64,000 bases of DNA, from contig NZ_PDJK01000001.1 in NCBI RefSeq assembly GCF_002564045.1, forward strand, positions 372,001 to 436,000, written 5' to 3'. Shown one piece after another: positions 41,444 to 49,897 of the stretch. The position numbers and the translations under genes are program-made. The notes beneath the pieces were generated by a model. The model was not told the origin of the DNA and did not search any database. It saw only the letters and a list, made by a program, of their open reading frames with translations. The DNA comes from Amycolatopsis sulphurea. Its GTDB lineage: Bacteria; Actinomycetota; Actinomycetes; Mycobacteriales; Pseudonocardiaceae. Position 1 is the stretch's first letter. Each line of letters begins with the position of its first letter.

Positions 41444-43150
41444 ATGACGGACACGCCGCGCACCCGCGTCGGGGCGACGCCCGCCGGGCGACGGCAGCTG
41501 CGGCGGGCGCTGGCATCGGCCGCGGTGGACCTGTTCGCCGCCAACGGGTACGAAGCGACCACGGTCGACGACATCGCCGCGGCCGCCGGGGTCGGGCGGC
41601 GCACGTTCTTCCGGTATTTCGACAGCAAGGACGACGTTCTCTTCGCCAACCACGACGAGATCGTGGCCGAGATGGAACAGGTCTTCGCGGGCGCGGACCC
41701 GGGACGGGACCCGGTGGACGTGGCGTGCGCGGCGGTCTCGCTGGTGCTCGACTCGTATGCCGCCGAACTCGACGTGTCGCTCAAGCGGTTCACGCTCACC
41801 CGCACGGTGCCTTCCTTGCGCGACAAGGAAGTCGCGACCGTCGACCGGTACCAGCGGGTGCTGGCCCGCTACCTCGCCGACCGCTTCGCCGCCGCCGGCG
41901 ACGAGACCGCCAGCCTGCGCGCGGCCGTCGCGGCGGCCGCGATCGCCGCCGCCAACAACCACGTCCTGCGACGCTGGCTGCGCAGCGGCGGCCGAGACGA
42001 CATCGCGGCCAGCGCGCAACAGGCATTCGCCTTGGTGGCAGCCGCTTTCCGCCCGCCGGACCCGGCCGCCGCGCCCGGTGCCGGATGGTCCGCCGGGGTC
42101 GCCGGGGGCGAGACGATCGGGGCCGGCGGAGCGCCCATGCCTGGTGAAGCTGGGCACGGCACCATGTCTGCGCCTGGTACGGCGGGTTCGTCCGGCCCGA
42201 TCGGTTCGGGCGAAGTGCCTGGTCCGGGTGGCGCGGCCGGTTCCGGCGGGGTTGCCGCGTCCGGCGTGGCGGTTGGGCCGGGTAGTGCGGCCGGTTCCGG
42301 TGGGGTGGCTGGGCCTGGTGGGGTGGCTGGGCCTGGTGGGATGGCTGGGTCCGGTGGTGCGATCCGCTCCGGCGACGCAACGGCTTCCGGTGCGGCCGAC
42401 GGCTCCGAGGCCGTGGCGGCCTCCCGCCGCACGATCGCCTCGGGCGGTGCGGCCGGCGTGGGAGGCGCGGCGGATTCTGGTGAGGCGGGGGCCGCTGGCG
42501 AGGCGGTTGGTGCTGGTGGTGTGGTGGGTTCTGGTGAGGCGGGGGCCGCTGGCGAGGCGGTTGGTGCTGGTGGTGTGGTGGGTTCTGGTGAGGCGGGGGC
42601 CGCTGGCGAGGCGGTTGGTGCTGGAGGCGCGGTGGGTTCCAGCGCGGCAATGGCCGCTGGCGGGGCGGTCGCTGCCGGTGGCGCGGTGGGTTCGGCCGGG
42701 GTGGCTCCTTCCGGCAAGGCGTCCGGTGCCGGTGCGACCAGGCCCGCAACGGCGGCGGCTTCCGGCGAGTCCGGCGGCATCGCCGGTGCGGCAGGCGCCG
42801 TGATCGACCCAGGTGATGTGGCCGTGTCCGGTAAGCCGATCGCTGGTCGTGGGGCACCGGCGTCCGGCAGCGCGGTTACCGGGATCAATGCTCCTGCCAG
42901 CGGCGACGTCCTTGCCTTCGACGAGCGCACCGGTTCCGGGAGCGCTGCTTCCGAGCGCATTGCCCCCGGGAATGTGGCTGCAGAGAGCGAAACTCCAGAC
43001 GTGACCGGCATCGAAACCGCGCTGGCCATGGCGGGTGACGAGCCGGGCACCGTGGTGGCGGTGCTGCGCACCACGACCCCGGTGCACGAGGTGGTCACGC
43101 GGATCGGTGCCGCGCTGCGTGAGGCGGAGCGGGGGCGTCGGGGGCAGTAA
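41444..43150 (+). CDS. TetR regulator with a long Gly/Ala/Ser-rich repetitive insertion
   Basis: A 568-residue protein. Residues 1-205 are a normal TetR regulator (RRALASAAVDLFAANGYEAT, VDDIAAAAGVGRRTFFRYFDSKDDV; helical domain to AFALVAAAFRPPDP). Then about 310 residues are low-complexity Gly, Ala, Ser, Val with collagen-like GSGGVAGPGG patches and an 18-residue unit SGEAGAAGEAVGAGGVVG three times in a row. The last 55 residues return to ordered sequence, ETALAMAGDEPGTVVAVLRT then HEVVTRIGAALREAERGR, resembling the end of MftR-like TetR proteins. The insertion thus splits a regulator's C-terminal region. The frame stays open and G/C third positions hold throughout, so it is probably translated. 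Confidence 0.85.
   Translation: MTDTPRTRVGATPAGRRQLRRALASAAVDLFAANGYEATTVDDIAAAAGVGRRTFFRYFDSKDDVLFANHDEIVAEMEQVFAGADPGRDPVDVACAAVSLVLDSYAAELDVSLKRFTLTRTVPSLRDKEVATVDRYQRVLARYLADRFAAAGDETASLRAAVAAAAIAAANNHVLRRWLRSGGRDDIAASAQQAFALVAAAFRPPDPAAAPGAGWSAGVAGGETIGAGGAPMPGEAGHGTMSAPGTAGSSGPIGSGEVPGPGGAAGSGGVAASGVAVGPGSAAGSGGVAGPGGVAGPGGMAGSGGAIRSGDATASGAADGSEAVAASRRTIASGGAAGVGGAADSGEAGAAGEAVGAGGVVGSGEAGAAGEAVGAGGVVGSGEAGAAGEAVGAGGAVGSSAAMAAGGAVAAGGAVGSAGVAPSGKASGAGATRPATAAASGESGGIAGAAGAVIDPGDVAVSGKPIAGRGAPASGSAVTGINAPASGDVLAFDERTGSGSAASERIAPGNVAAESETPDVTGIETALAMAGDEPGTVVAVLRTTTPVHEVVTRIGAALREAERGRRGQ
42476..42637. repeat. Three in-frame 54-bp tandem repeats in the TetR gene
   Basis: Units start at 42476, 42530 and 42584; the first two are identical over their 54 bp and the third diverges at its end. 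Each encodes 18 residues (SGEAGAAGEAVGAGGVVG), so copy number can change without shifting frame. Confidence 0.9.
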
Positions 43151-43151
43151 G

Positions 43152-43164
43152 TGCACTCAGTGCC
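43152..43164. promoter_or_regulatory. Palindromic operator TGCACTCAGTGCC (copy 2)
   Basis: Same CACTCAGTG core as 41401-41413, here 38 bp before the DUF488 gene start and directly after the TetR stop. It suggests that the TetR protein also controls the gene at 43202. Confidence 0.6.
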
Positions 43165-43201
43165 ATTCTTGGCCGGCAGGGGCGGGCGGCACAATGGCGG
43201 T

Positions 43202-43567
43202 ATGGGCACTCCCGACGTGCAGGTGGCCAGGGTGTACGACGCGGCGACCTCGGAGGGTGGCACGCGGGTCCTCGTGGACCGGTTGTGGCCGCGTGGGCTG
43301 GCCAAGACCGCGGCCGCGCTGGACGACTGGTGCCGGGACGTCGCGCCGTCCACGGAACTGCGTCGCTGGTACGGCCACGATCCGGAGCGGTTCGCCGAAT
43401 TCGGCCGTCGTTACCGGCTTGAGCTGTCGGAACCCGTTGCGGCGGAGGCCGTCGCCGCGCTCCGCGCCCGTGCGGCCCGTGGGCGGCTCACCTTGCTGAC
43501 CGCGACCAAGGACCCCGCGTACAGCCAGGCCGCGGTCTTGGCCGAAGTCCTTCGCGGCGAGGACTGA
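43202..43567 (+). CDS. DUF488 family protein
   Basis: A 121-residue protein of the DUF488 family: RVYDAATSEGGTRVLVDRLWPRGL at the start, LDDWCRDVAPSTELRRWYGHDPERFAEFGRRYRLEL in the middle and RLTLLTATKDPAYSQAAVLAEVL at the end. The VDRLWPRG and TATKD blocks are diagnostic. Function is unknown; heme or nucleotide-related roles have been suggested for relatives. ATG at 43202 has no strong ribosome site. A copy of the CACTCAGTG operator lies between it and the preceding TetR gene, so it may be part of that regulon. Confidence 0.88.
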   Translation: MGTPDVQVARVYDAATSEGGTRVLVDRLWPRGLAKTAAALDDWCRDVAPSTELRRWYGHDPERFAEFGRRYRLELSEPVAAEAVAALRARAARGRLTLLTATKDPAYSQAAVLAEVLRGED

Positions 43568-43694
43568 TCCAGGCACCACGCGGCGAGGTTGAAAGGCCGG
43601 CGATCGTGGCGCAACCGGCGTGGTGGACGAGGAGACTCGCCCACCACGTGGCCGGAATGCGCGCGAAAGTGCTCCAGCCGGGTGAGTTTTGCTT

Positions 43695-44858
43695 TCAGCG
43701 CAAGGCGTTCACGGTGATGGTCAGCGTGTCCGGGTCGCCGGCCTGAACTGCGCCGCTGAAGTCCTGGCCGGACGTGACGTCGTCATACGGGAAGGCGTAA
43801 CCGCGGTTGTCCGGGAGCTTGCTGTGCACGATCCGGGCGTAGTGATTGGTCTTGTCGCCCTGGTAGAACTTCGCCGGGTCCTCGCCGGTCGGCTGGTTCG
43901 GATTGTCCAGCAAGGTGGTGCGGTTCAGCGCGGCGGCCAGCCGCGGCACAATCGCCTTGCGGGCCTCGCTGGGGTTGCCCGCGAGCGAGAACGGGCCGCT
44001 GTCGCAGCTCCACACGTCCGCGGTGGCGGGCTTGTCGAAGCTTTCGCCGTTGGTGAAGGTCAGTTTCCCGCCCGAGACCTGGCCGGTGAACTTGCCGAGA
44101 TCGGGACGCTGGGTGTCGACGGTGAGCTTGGTGCCGCCGTATTTCTCCCACACCTGGTCGAGGTAGCCGTCGAGGTAGCCGGCGAACTGGTCGGCGCGGT
44201 GCTGGGCGGACAGCGCCCGCAGTGCCTTCCCGCCGTCGTCCTCCACCAGTTTGGCCCATGAGCCGCCCTGTTTCCTCAGCTCGTCGCAGATCCCGTCCAG
44301 CGAACGGGCCGGGAGTCCCTCGACGGTCTGCTCGCCGGACCCCGTGGTGGTGAGGTGCAGGCCGATCGGAATGGCCACGAAGTCCACGTAGCTGATGTTC
44401 GCGAAGAGCTGGCCGTCGTTGAAAGTGAACTCGGCGAATGCCCAGTTTCGCCGGTAGTTCGGGTCGTCGGCGCTGAGGAAACTCGGGTGCACCATTTCCG
44501 GACCCGGATTGACGAAGAAGTCGAGTTTCTCGTCGAGTGCCAGGTAGATCCGGGCGCCGATCATCTTGGGCACGCTCACCTGGGACAGCGATTTCAGCGG
44601 GATCGCGCAGTCCACCCCGAGCGGCGCCTGCGCGCCCGGCGACGGCGGGTAGTACGCGGTGCCGTCGGCCTTGAGGACGATCAGCCGGTGGTCCAGCGTG
44701 GTTCCGGTGATGTAGGCGTAGGTCTGCCCCGCGCCGGATCGATCGTCGAAGGCGATCTTGACCGTGTCCGGGGTCGCCGCGGCGGCCGGATTCGTTCCCC
44801 ACCAAGGGATGGTCGCCGCCGCCGCGGAAGCGCCGAGGAAAGTTCGCCGGGATATCAA
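43695..44858 (-). CDS. Tat-exported GH64 beta-1,3-glucanase
   Basis: A 387-residue protein. RRTFLGASAAAATIPWWG is a twin-arginine signal, with the mature enzyme starting near AAAATPDTVKIAF. The body matches glycoside hydrolase family 64 (laminaripentaose-forming, thaumatin-like): GAGQTYAYITGTTLDHRLIVLKADG, DEKLDFFVNPGPEMVHPSFLSADDPNY, WAFAEFTFND, ISYVDFVAIPIGLHL and the terminal INHYARIVHS-type strand (KTNHYARIVHSKLPDNRGYAFPYDDV). The paired acids of the catalytic site should lie in the E/D-rich WAFAEFTFNDGQL and YVDF blocks. It would hydrolyse fungal or callose-type beta-1,3-glucan. The neighbouring LPMO gene suggests concerted wall degradation. Confidence 0.88.
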   Translation of the reverse strand: MISRRTFLGASAAAATIPWWGTNPAAAATPDTVKIAFDDRSGAGQTYAYITGTTLDHRLIVLKADGTAYYPPSPGAQAPLGVDCAIPLKSLSQVSVPKMIGARIYLALDEKLDFFVNPGPEMVHPSFLSADDPNYRRNWAFAEFTFNDGQLFANISYVDFVAIPIGLHLTTTGSGEQTVEGLPARSLDGICDELRKQGGSWAKLVEDDGGKALRALSAQHRADQFAGYLDGYLDQVWEKYGGTKLTVDTQRPDLGKFTGQVSGGKLTFTNGESFDKPATADVWSCDSGPFSLAGNPSEARKAIVPRLAAALNRTTLLDNPNQPTGEDPAKFYQGDKTNHYARIVHSKLPDNRGYAFPYDDVTSGQDFSGAVQAGDPDTLTITVNALR

Positions 44859-44904
44859 GGAAAATCGCCTCCTGGTCGCACCGTTGCTCGCTGACGGGAA
44901 CGCT

Positions 44905-44936
44905 AATCATCTTGTTGGCAAATGGTCAACAGTTCG
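44905..44936. promoter_or_regulatory. Possible operator upstream of the glucanase gene
   Basis: The 272-bp gap before the glucanase holds an AT-rich pocket with TTGTTGGCAAATGG and TCAACAGTT, whose outer TGTTG/CAACA halves are inverted. It sits 47-78 bp before the ATG at 44858 and probably overlaps the promoter. The regulator is unknown and symmetry is imperfect. Confidence 0.3.
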
Positions 44937-45130
44937 CCGGGAGGGTGCCCGGGCCGCCACCGGAAACCGGGCGCACGGGCAAGGGTCTGGACCAGTGGTC
45001 CGGTGCTCGCCGGCGGGCGCATTTCGGACCGGATTCCGTTGGCCCACTTGGCTTACGACTTTCGTCGCGGCGCGGGGGAGGTGTGCCCGGGACGCCGCCA
45101 CGTCGCCGGGCACGCCTCCGTTCAGGGGAA

Positions 45131-45649
45131 TCAGCCGACCTGCAGGTCGATGCAGGAGTAGAAGGCGTTCGCCGTGTCCGCGATGTTCCAGACCGCCAGT
45201 ACTGTCTGGTGGCCGGTGTGCCCGCTCAGATCCACTTGGTGCGTAACGGTTTCCGGTGGCTTCTGGCCTCCACCGTCGAAGCCGGCGACCTTCTGGCCGC
45301 CGATGAAGTATTCGTAGTCGGTGGTCGAGTGCTGGGCGGTGAAGGTCCAGGTGAAACTGGCCGTGGTGCCGGTGGGGGTGGCGCGCCAGCCCTTGCTGTC
45401 GTCGTTCAGTTCGGCGAACTCGGCCTTTCCGCCGTTGCATTCGTGCAGCCCCTTGGGGCCTTCGACACTCTGCGGTTCGTACTTGACCGCCCCGCATTCG
45501 ACGATGCCCTGCGCGCATTCCGCCTGCCTGCTGGGCGGCGAGTTCACGTACCCGTGCGCACTGGCGATGCTCGCCGGCCCGGCCAGCACCAGCACCGGCG
45601 CGATCGCCGCCCCGCTCAGCGCGGCGATGAGTTTCCGGTTCGCTTTCAT
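45131..45649 (-). CDS. AA10 lytic polysaccharide monooxygenase (chitin-active type)
   Basis: A 172-residue secreted copper enzyme. The signal peptide ends SIASA-31, exposing H32 (HGYVNSPPSR), the N-terminal half of the histidine brace. The second His is in SGHTGHQTVLAVW (H147 most likely), and F163 in NAFYSC fills the axial site of AA10 enzymes. Four cysteines fit two disulfides plus C166. HGYV..PxSR, chain length and lack of a carbohydrate-binding module match small chitin-oxidising AA10 proteins of actinomycetes. It cleaves crystalline chitin oxidatively. A DasR-like palindrome 101 bp upstream supports a link to chitin/GlcNAc metabolism. Confidence 0.93.
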   Translation of the reverse strand: MKANRKLIAALSGAAIAPVLVLAGPASIASAHGYVNSPPSRQAECAQGIVECGAVKYEPQSVEGPKGLHECNGGKAEFAELNDDSKGWRATPTGTTASFTWTFTAQHSTTDYEYFIGGQKVAGFDGGGQKPPETVTHQVDLSGHTGHQTVLAVWNIADTANAFYSCIDLQVG

Positions 45650-45749
45650 GGCAGCTCCTTCGGGGAGTGCTCGCCTTCCCTTTCCGGGCATGGCGAAACC
45701 CGCGGGCCACACTGCCGGTGACTCGATGGGGGCGAGCGAAGGATGGAGT

Positions 45750-45765
45750 TATGGTCTAGACCATA
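45750..45765. promoter_or_regulatory. DasR-like responsive element (TATGGTCTAGACCATA)
   Basis: A perfect 16-bp palindrome with the core TGGTCTAGACCA, which is the heart of the DasR-responsive element known from Streptomyces (GntR-family regulator of chitin and N-acetylglucosamine use). It lies 101 bp before the LPMO ATG at 45649, on the upstream side. The match to the consensus core is exact; binding itself is inference. Confidence 0.8.
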
Positions 45766-45980
45766 AAGGGGAGGGGCGAAGAGGTCAATAGATGGCAAAG
45801 AATGACCGACTATCGTTAGTGATCAACATCGAGACGAGGTCCGACCTGCCCAGATCCGTGCGGCCACTACGACGCGACTCCCGAACGCCAACGCGTCCGT
45901 CCCAGGGTTCCCAAAGACGCCCCGAATCCCCCAGAAGAGATCAGATCCCGCACCCCACCGACCATCGCCACTCTCCGCAG

Positions 45981-46008
45981 AAAGTTGGCGTACGCGTACG
46001 CCAACTTT
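45981..46008. terminator. 28-bp perfect palindrome after the ABC exporter gene
   Basis: AAAGTTGGCGTACG is followed at once by its reverse complement CGTACGCCAACTTT. It lies 68 bp beyond the exporter stop (46078). A stem of this kind, ending in a T-run when read leftward, can terminate transcription, though the centre would force a small loop. It could instead be an operator; its position after the operon and before the LPMO promoter favours a terminator. Confidence 0.55.
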
Positions 46009-46075
46009 CGATCACAAGTACCGAGAGAACGCACCCACCGCGAAGCACCCGAGACACCCGAGCGCCACAGACCGC

Positions 46076-49000
46076 TCAAGCGGCAGTCGGCCCCTCCCCG
46101 CTCAGGGAGGTGAACGCCGCCCACATCGCGGCATACCGGCCCGGCCGGTCCAGCAAGTCCGCGTGGCTGCCGGATTCGGCGACGCGGCCGTGCTCCAGGA
46201 CCACGATCCGGTCGGCGGTGCGGGCGGTGTGCAGGCGGTGCGCGATGACGATTGTCGTGCGGCCGGAGGACACCGTGCGCATGGCGTTCGACACGCGGGC
46301 TTCGGCGGCGAGGTCGAGGTTCGACGTGGCCTCGTCCAGCAGCAGGATCGCCGGGTCGACGAGCTGGGCGCGGGCCAGCGCCAGCAGTTGGCGTTGCCCG
46401 GCGGAGAGTGAACGACCGCGTTCGGCGACCTCGTGCAGGTAGCCGCCGGGGAGGGAAGCCACGAACTCGTGTGCGCCGACGGCGCGGGCGGCGGCCTCCA
46501 CTTCGGCGTCGGTCGCATCGGCGCGGCCGTAGGCGATGTTGTCGCGGACGGTGCCGGTGAACAGGAATGCCTCCTGCGGCACGTAGCCGAGCAGCCGCCG
46601 GTAACCGGCGAGGTCCAGGTCGCGCAGATCGCGGCCGTCCACGCGGACGTGGCCGGTGTCCGGATCGTAGAACCGGGCCAGCAGTTTCAGCACCGTCGAC
46701 TTGCCCGCGCCGGTTTCCCCGACCAGCGCGACGGTTTCGCCGGGTGCGATGGTCAAGTCGATACCCCGCAACGCTTCCGGGAGCTTCGCGGTGGCCTCGG
46801 CGCCGGGGATCATCCGCGGGTCGGCCGGGCCGCGCCGTCGGGGCGTCGTGGCAGGGGCGGTGGGGTAGCTGAAACGTACGCCGTGTAAGGCGATCGCCCC
46901 GCGTACGCGGCGGGGAGTGACGGCGCCGGGTGCGACCGGGGTGAGGGTCTCCAGCCGCATCAGTTCGGCGATGCGGTCGACGGAAACCCGGGTCTGCAGC
47001 CACGAGTCGAACACCTGCGACAGCTGCTGGACGGGGGAGAAGAACAAGTCGATGTACAGGACGAAGGCGATCAGCGCACCGGCGCTCAGCGAGCCGGAGC
47101 GGACCATCCCGGCCCCCACCCCGAGCACGATCGCATCCGCGCCGGCGGAGAGGAACTGCACGAACGGGAAGTACGTGGCGGCGAGCCGTTGCGCGGAGAA
47201 CCGGGCGTCCAGATAGTCACGGCCCAGCTCGCGGAACCGCCGGATGGTCGCGCCCTCGTGGGTGAACGCCTGCGATTCCCGCACTCCGGCAAGGCTTTCC
47301 TGGAAATCGGCGTTCACCACGGCGACCCGGTCGCGGGCCACGTCGTACAGCCGTGTCGCGCGGCGCCGGAACGCCGCGGTGGCGATCGCCAGCGGCACGA
47401 CCACGGTGAGCGTGCACAGGCCCAGCACCGGATTCACCACCACCAGGGTGACCCCCACTCCGGCGAAAGTGACCACCGCGACGAGCGCGGACAGCAATCC
47501 GTTCTGGATCAGGGCTTCGAACTGGTCCACGTCGGTGGTCATCCGGGTCATGATCCGGCCGGTCAGCTCGCGTTCGTAGTAGTCGAGCGAAAGCCGTTGC
47601 AGCTGCGCCCAGATCCGCACGCGCAGCGAGAGCATCACCCGCTGCGTGGTCCGGCCGGTCACGAACGTCTCGGCGATCCCGTCCAGCAGCGCGGCCAGGA
47701 TGATCACCAGGAACAGCCCGGCCGCGCCGAACAGCACGGCCTGCGAGGCCCGCAGCACCCCGTCGTCGATCCCGCTTTTGACCAGTACCGGGCCGATCAC
47801 CGAGGCGGCCGCGTCGAGCACCACCAGCAGCAGCCCGAGCGCGAGCGGGCGGCGGAACTCCCGTAGCAGGGTGAGGAGGGAGAACCCGCGCTGCTGCCGG
47901 GATTCCGCGGACAGGTCCAGCGTGGCGGAGTCGCGGACCGGCGGGAGCCGATCCACCCGGGCGAGCAGCTCCGGGGTCGGGGGCAACGCGGCGCGCCAGC
48001 TGCGCCCGGCCGAGCCGGCCAGCCCGGCCCCGATCCCCGCGGTGCTTGCCCGGGTGGTGTGCAGCCGGTGCTCATGCTGCCGTTCGGCCTCGCGCCAGGC
48101 GGATTCGGTGGTGCCGCCCGCCCATTCCGACAGGGCTTCGATCCGGTCGCCGACCTGCTCGGCCTCCGCGTCGTCGAGACCGGTCAGCAGGGCGCGGTAG
48201 CGGGCGCTGCGGGCGAACAGCTCCTCGTGGCTGCCCTGATCGGCGACCACGCCGCCGTCCAGCATCACCACCCGGTCGGCCAGGTGCAGGGTCGAGCGCC
48301 GATGCGCGACCAGCAGCGTCGTCCGTCCGGAAAGGACGGTGCGGAGGGACTCGTTGATCGCCTCTTCGGTGGTGGCGTCGACCGCGCTGGTCGCGTCGTC
48401 GAGCACGAGGATGCGAGGGTCGGCGAGCACGGCGCGGGCCAGCGCGATGCGCTGCCGCTGGCCGCCGGACAGCGACAGTCCGCGTTCGCCGACCACCGTG
48501 TCATACCCTTGCGGCAGCTCGGAAACGAAGCCGTCGGCCGCCGCGATCCTGGCTGCGGCGAGGATCTCGTCCTCGCCGGCGTCCGGACGGGCGTAGGCGA
48601 TGTTCGCGCGGATCGTGTCGGAGAACAGGAAACTCTCCTCGAACACCACGCCGACCTGGGAGCGCAGCGAGGACAGCCGCACCGACCGCAGATCGTGCCC
48701 GTCCACCAGCACCGCGCCGGAATCGGGATCGTGGAAGCGGGACACCAGCATGGTCGCGGTGGTCTTGCCGCTGCCGCTCGCCCCGACCAGCGCGACCCGC
48801 TCGCCCGCCGCGAGGTGCAGCTCGAAACCACGGAGCACGGGTGCGTCCGCCGAATGTCCGAAGTGGACGTCCCGGAAGGTCAGCTCGCCCCGCGCCGGCG
48901 GCAGGTCCCGCGCGTCCGGGGCGTCGGTGATCGCCGGTTCGAGGTCCAGCAGCTGGAAGATCCGCTCGACCCCCGCGCGGGCCTGCTGCCCGATCGCGAG

Positions 49001-49897
49001 CACCCCGGCCAGCTGCCGGGCGGGCGCCATCAGCTGCGCGACGTAGGTGGAGAACGCCAGGAAAGTGCCGAGGCTGAGCCCGTGGTGCAGCGCCAGCCAG
49101 CCGCCGACCACCAGCACGGCGACCTGCCCCAGCGACGGGATCGCTTGCAGCAGCGGCTGATACCGCGACTGGAGCCGGACGGCGCGCAGGTTCGTGCTGT
49201 AGACGTCCCCGGCGGTCTTCGCGACGCGCGCCAGCTCCCGCTGTTCCTGGCCGAATGCCTTCACCACGCGGACGCCGTTGATGTCCTCGTCGACGATCTG
49301 CACCAGATCGCCCTCGCGCTGCTGTGCGGCCCAGGTGGCGGGGAAGATCCGGCGGCGCATCCGGTAGGACAGCGCGAGCAGGGCCGGGACCACGATCAGG
49401 CTCACCAGCGCGAGCAACGGGGAGAGGACCAGCATAACCGTGAGCGAGAGCAGGACCAGCAGGATGTTGCCGCTCACCGTCGGCAGCAGGGTGAGCAGCC
49501 CTTGCACGATCCCGGAATCGGCCGTCGCCCGGGCCACCACCTGGCCGGTGGGCATCCGGTCGAGCGCGGCGAAATCCAGTCGCTGCAGGTGCGCGTGCAT
49601 GTCGTTGCGCAGGTCGTACTGCACGGCCAGGGCGACCCGGCCGCCGCGGTACCGCCGCTGGTAGGTGAACACGAACGCGGCGGCGGCCACCACGAGCAGC
49701 GCGGCCAGCCACGGCCACAGGGACTGGTCGCCGCGCAGCACCACGTTGTCGACGATCTCCCGCTCCAGCAACGGGACCACGGTCTGGCAGGCCGCGCCGA
49801 GCACCGCGGCGCCGAGCGCCAGCGCCACCTCCCGGCGGTGCCGCAGGACGTAGCCGGTCAGCCGCCGCAGCCAGCCCGGACCGTCCGCGGTGCTCAC
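46076..49897 (-). CDS. Fused double ABC exporter (TMD-NBD-TMD-NBD)
   Basis: A 1273-residue protein containing two complete type I ABC half-transporters in one chain. First half: membrane domain from WLRRLTGYVLRHRREVAL, Walker A GASGSGKTT, signature LSLSGGQRQR, Walker B ILVLDDATSAVD. Second half: membrane domain from LLREFRRPLALGLLLVVLDAAAS, Walker A GETGAGKST, signature RSLSAGQRQ, Walker B ILLLDEATSNLD. In the first NBD the residue after Walker B is Asp (LDDATS) where catalytic Glu is usual, the second has LDEATS, so one site is probably degenerate as in heterodimeric exporters. It likely exports drugs or lipids. GTG at 49897 overlaps the MarR stop by 4 bp. Confidence 0.9.
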   Translation of the reverse strand: MSTADGPGWLRRLTGYVLRHRREVALALGAAVLGAACQTVVPLLEREIVDNVVLRGDQSLWPWLAALLVVAAAAFVFTYQRRYRGGRVALAVQYDLRNDMHAHLQRLDFAALDRMPTGQVVARATADSGIVQGLLTLLPTVSGNILLVLLSLTVMLVLSPLLALVSLIVVPALLALSYRMRRRIFPATWAAQQREGDLVQIVDEDINGVRVVKAFGQEQRELARVAKTAGDVYSTNLRAVRLQSRYQPLLQAIPSLGQVAVLVVGGWLALHHGLSLGTFLAFSTYVAQLMAPARQLAGVLAIGQQARAGVERIFQLLDLEPAITDAPDARDLPPARGELTFRDVHFGHSADAPVLRGFELHLAAGERVALVGASGSGKTTATMLVSRFHDPDSGAVLVDGHDLRSVRLSSLRSQVGVVFEESFLFSDTIRANIAYARPDAGEDEILAAARIAAADGFVSELPQGYDTVVGERGLSLSGGQRQRIALARAVLADPRILVLDDATSAVDATTEEAINESLRTVLSGRTTLLVAHRRSTLHLADRVVMLDGGVVADQGSHEELFARSARYRALLTGLDDAEAEQVGDRIEALSEWAGGTTESAWREAERQHEHRLHTTRASTAGIGAGLAGSAGRSWRAALPPTPELLARVDRLPPVRDSATLDLSAESRQQRGFSLLTLLREFRRPLALGLLLVVLDAAASVIGPVLVKSGIDDGVLRASQAVLFGAAGLFLVIILAALLDGIAETFVTGRTTQRVMLSLRVRIWAQLQRLSLDYYERELTGRIMTRMTTDVDQFEALIQNGLLSALVAVVTFAGVGVTLVVVNPVLGLCTLTVVVPLAIATAAFRRRATRLYDVARDRVAVVNADFQESLAGVRESQAFTHEGATIRRFRELGRDYLDARFSAQRLAATYFPFVQFLSAGADAIVLGVGAGMVRSGSLSAGALIAFVLYIDLFFSPVQQLSQVFDSWLQTRVSVDRIAELMRLETLTPVAPGAVTPRRVRGAIALHGVRFSYPTAPATTPRRRGPADPRMIPGAEATAKLPEALRGIDLTIAPGETVALVGETGAGKSTVLKLLARFYDPDTGHVRVDGRDLRDLDLAGYRRLLGYVPQEAFLFTGTVRDNIAYGRADATDAEVEAAARAVGAHEFVASLPGGYLHEVAERGRSLSAGQRQLLALARAQLVDPAILLLDEATSNLDLAAEARVSNAMRTVSSGRTTIVIAHRLHTARTADRIVVLEHGRVAESGSHADLLDRPGRYAAMWAAFTSLSGEGPTAA

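Noticed and set aside
45792..46442. Plus-strand frame beginning MAKNDRLSLVINIET before the ABC exporter end
   Set aside because: It runs antisense into the exporter gene, becomes Arg/Pro/Ser-rich, and crosses the 28-bp palindrome; no homology pattern.
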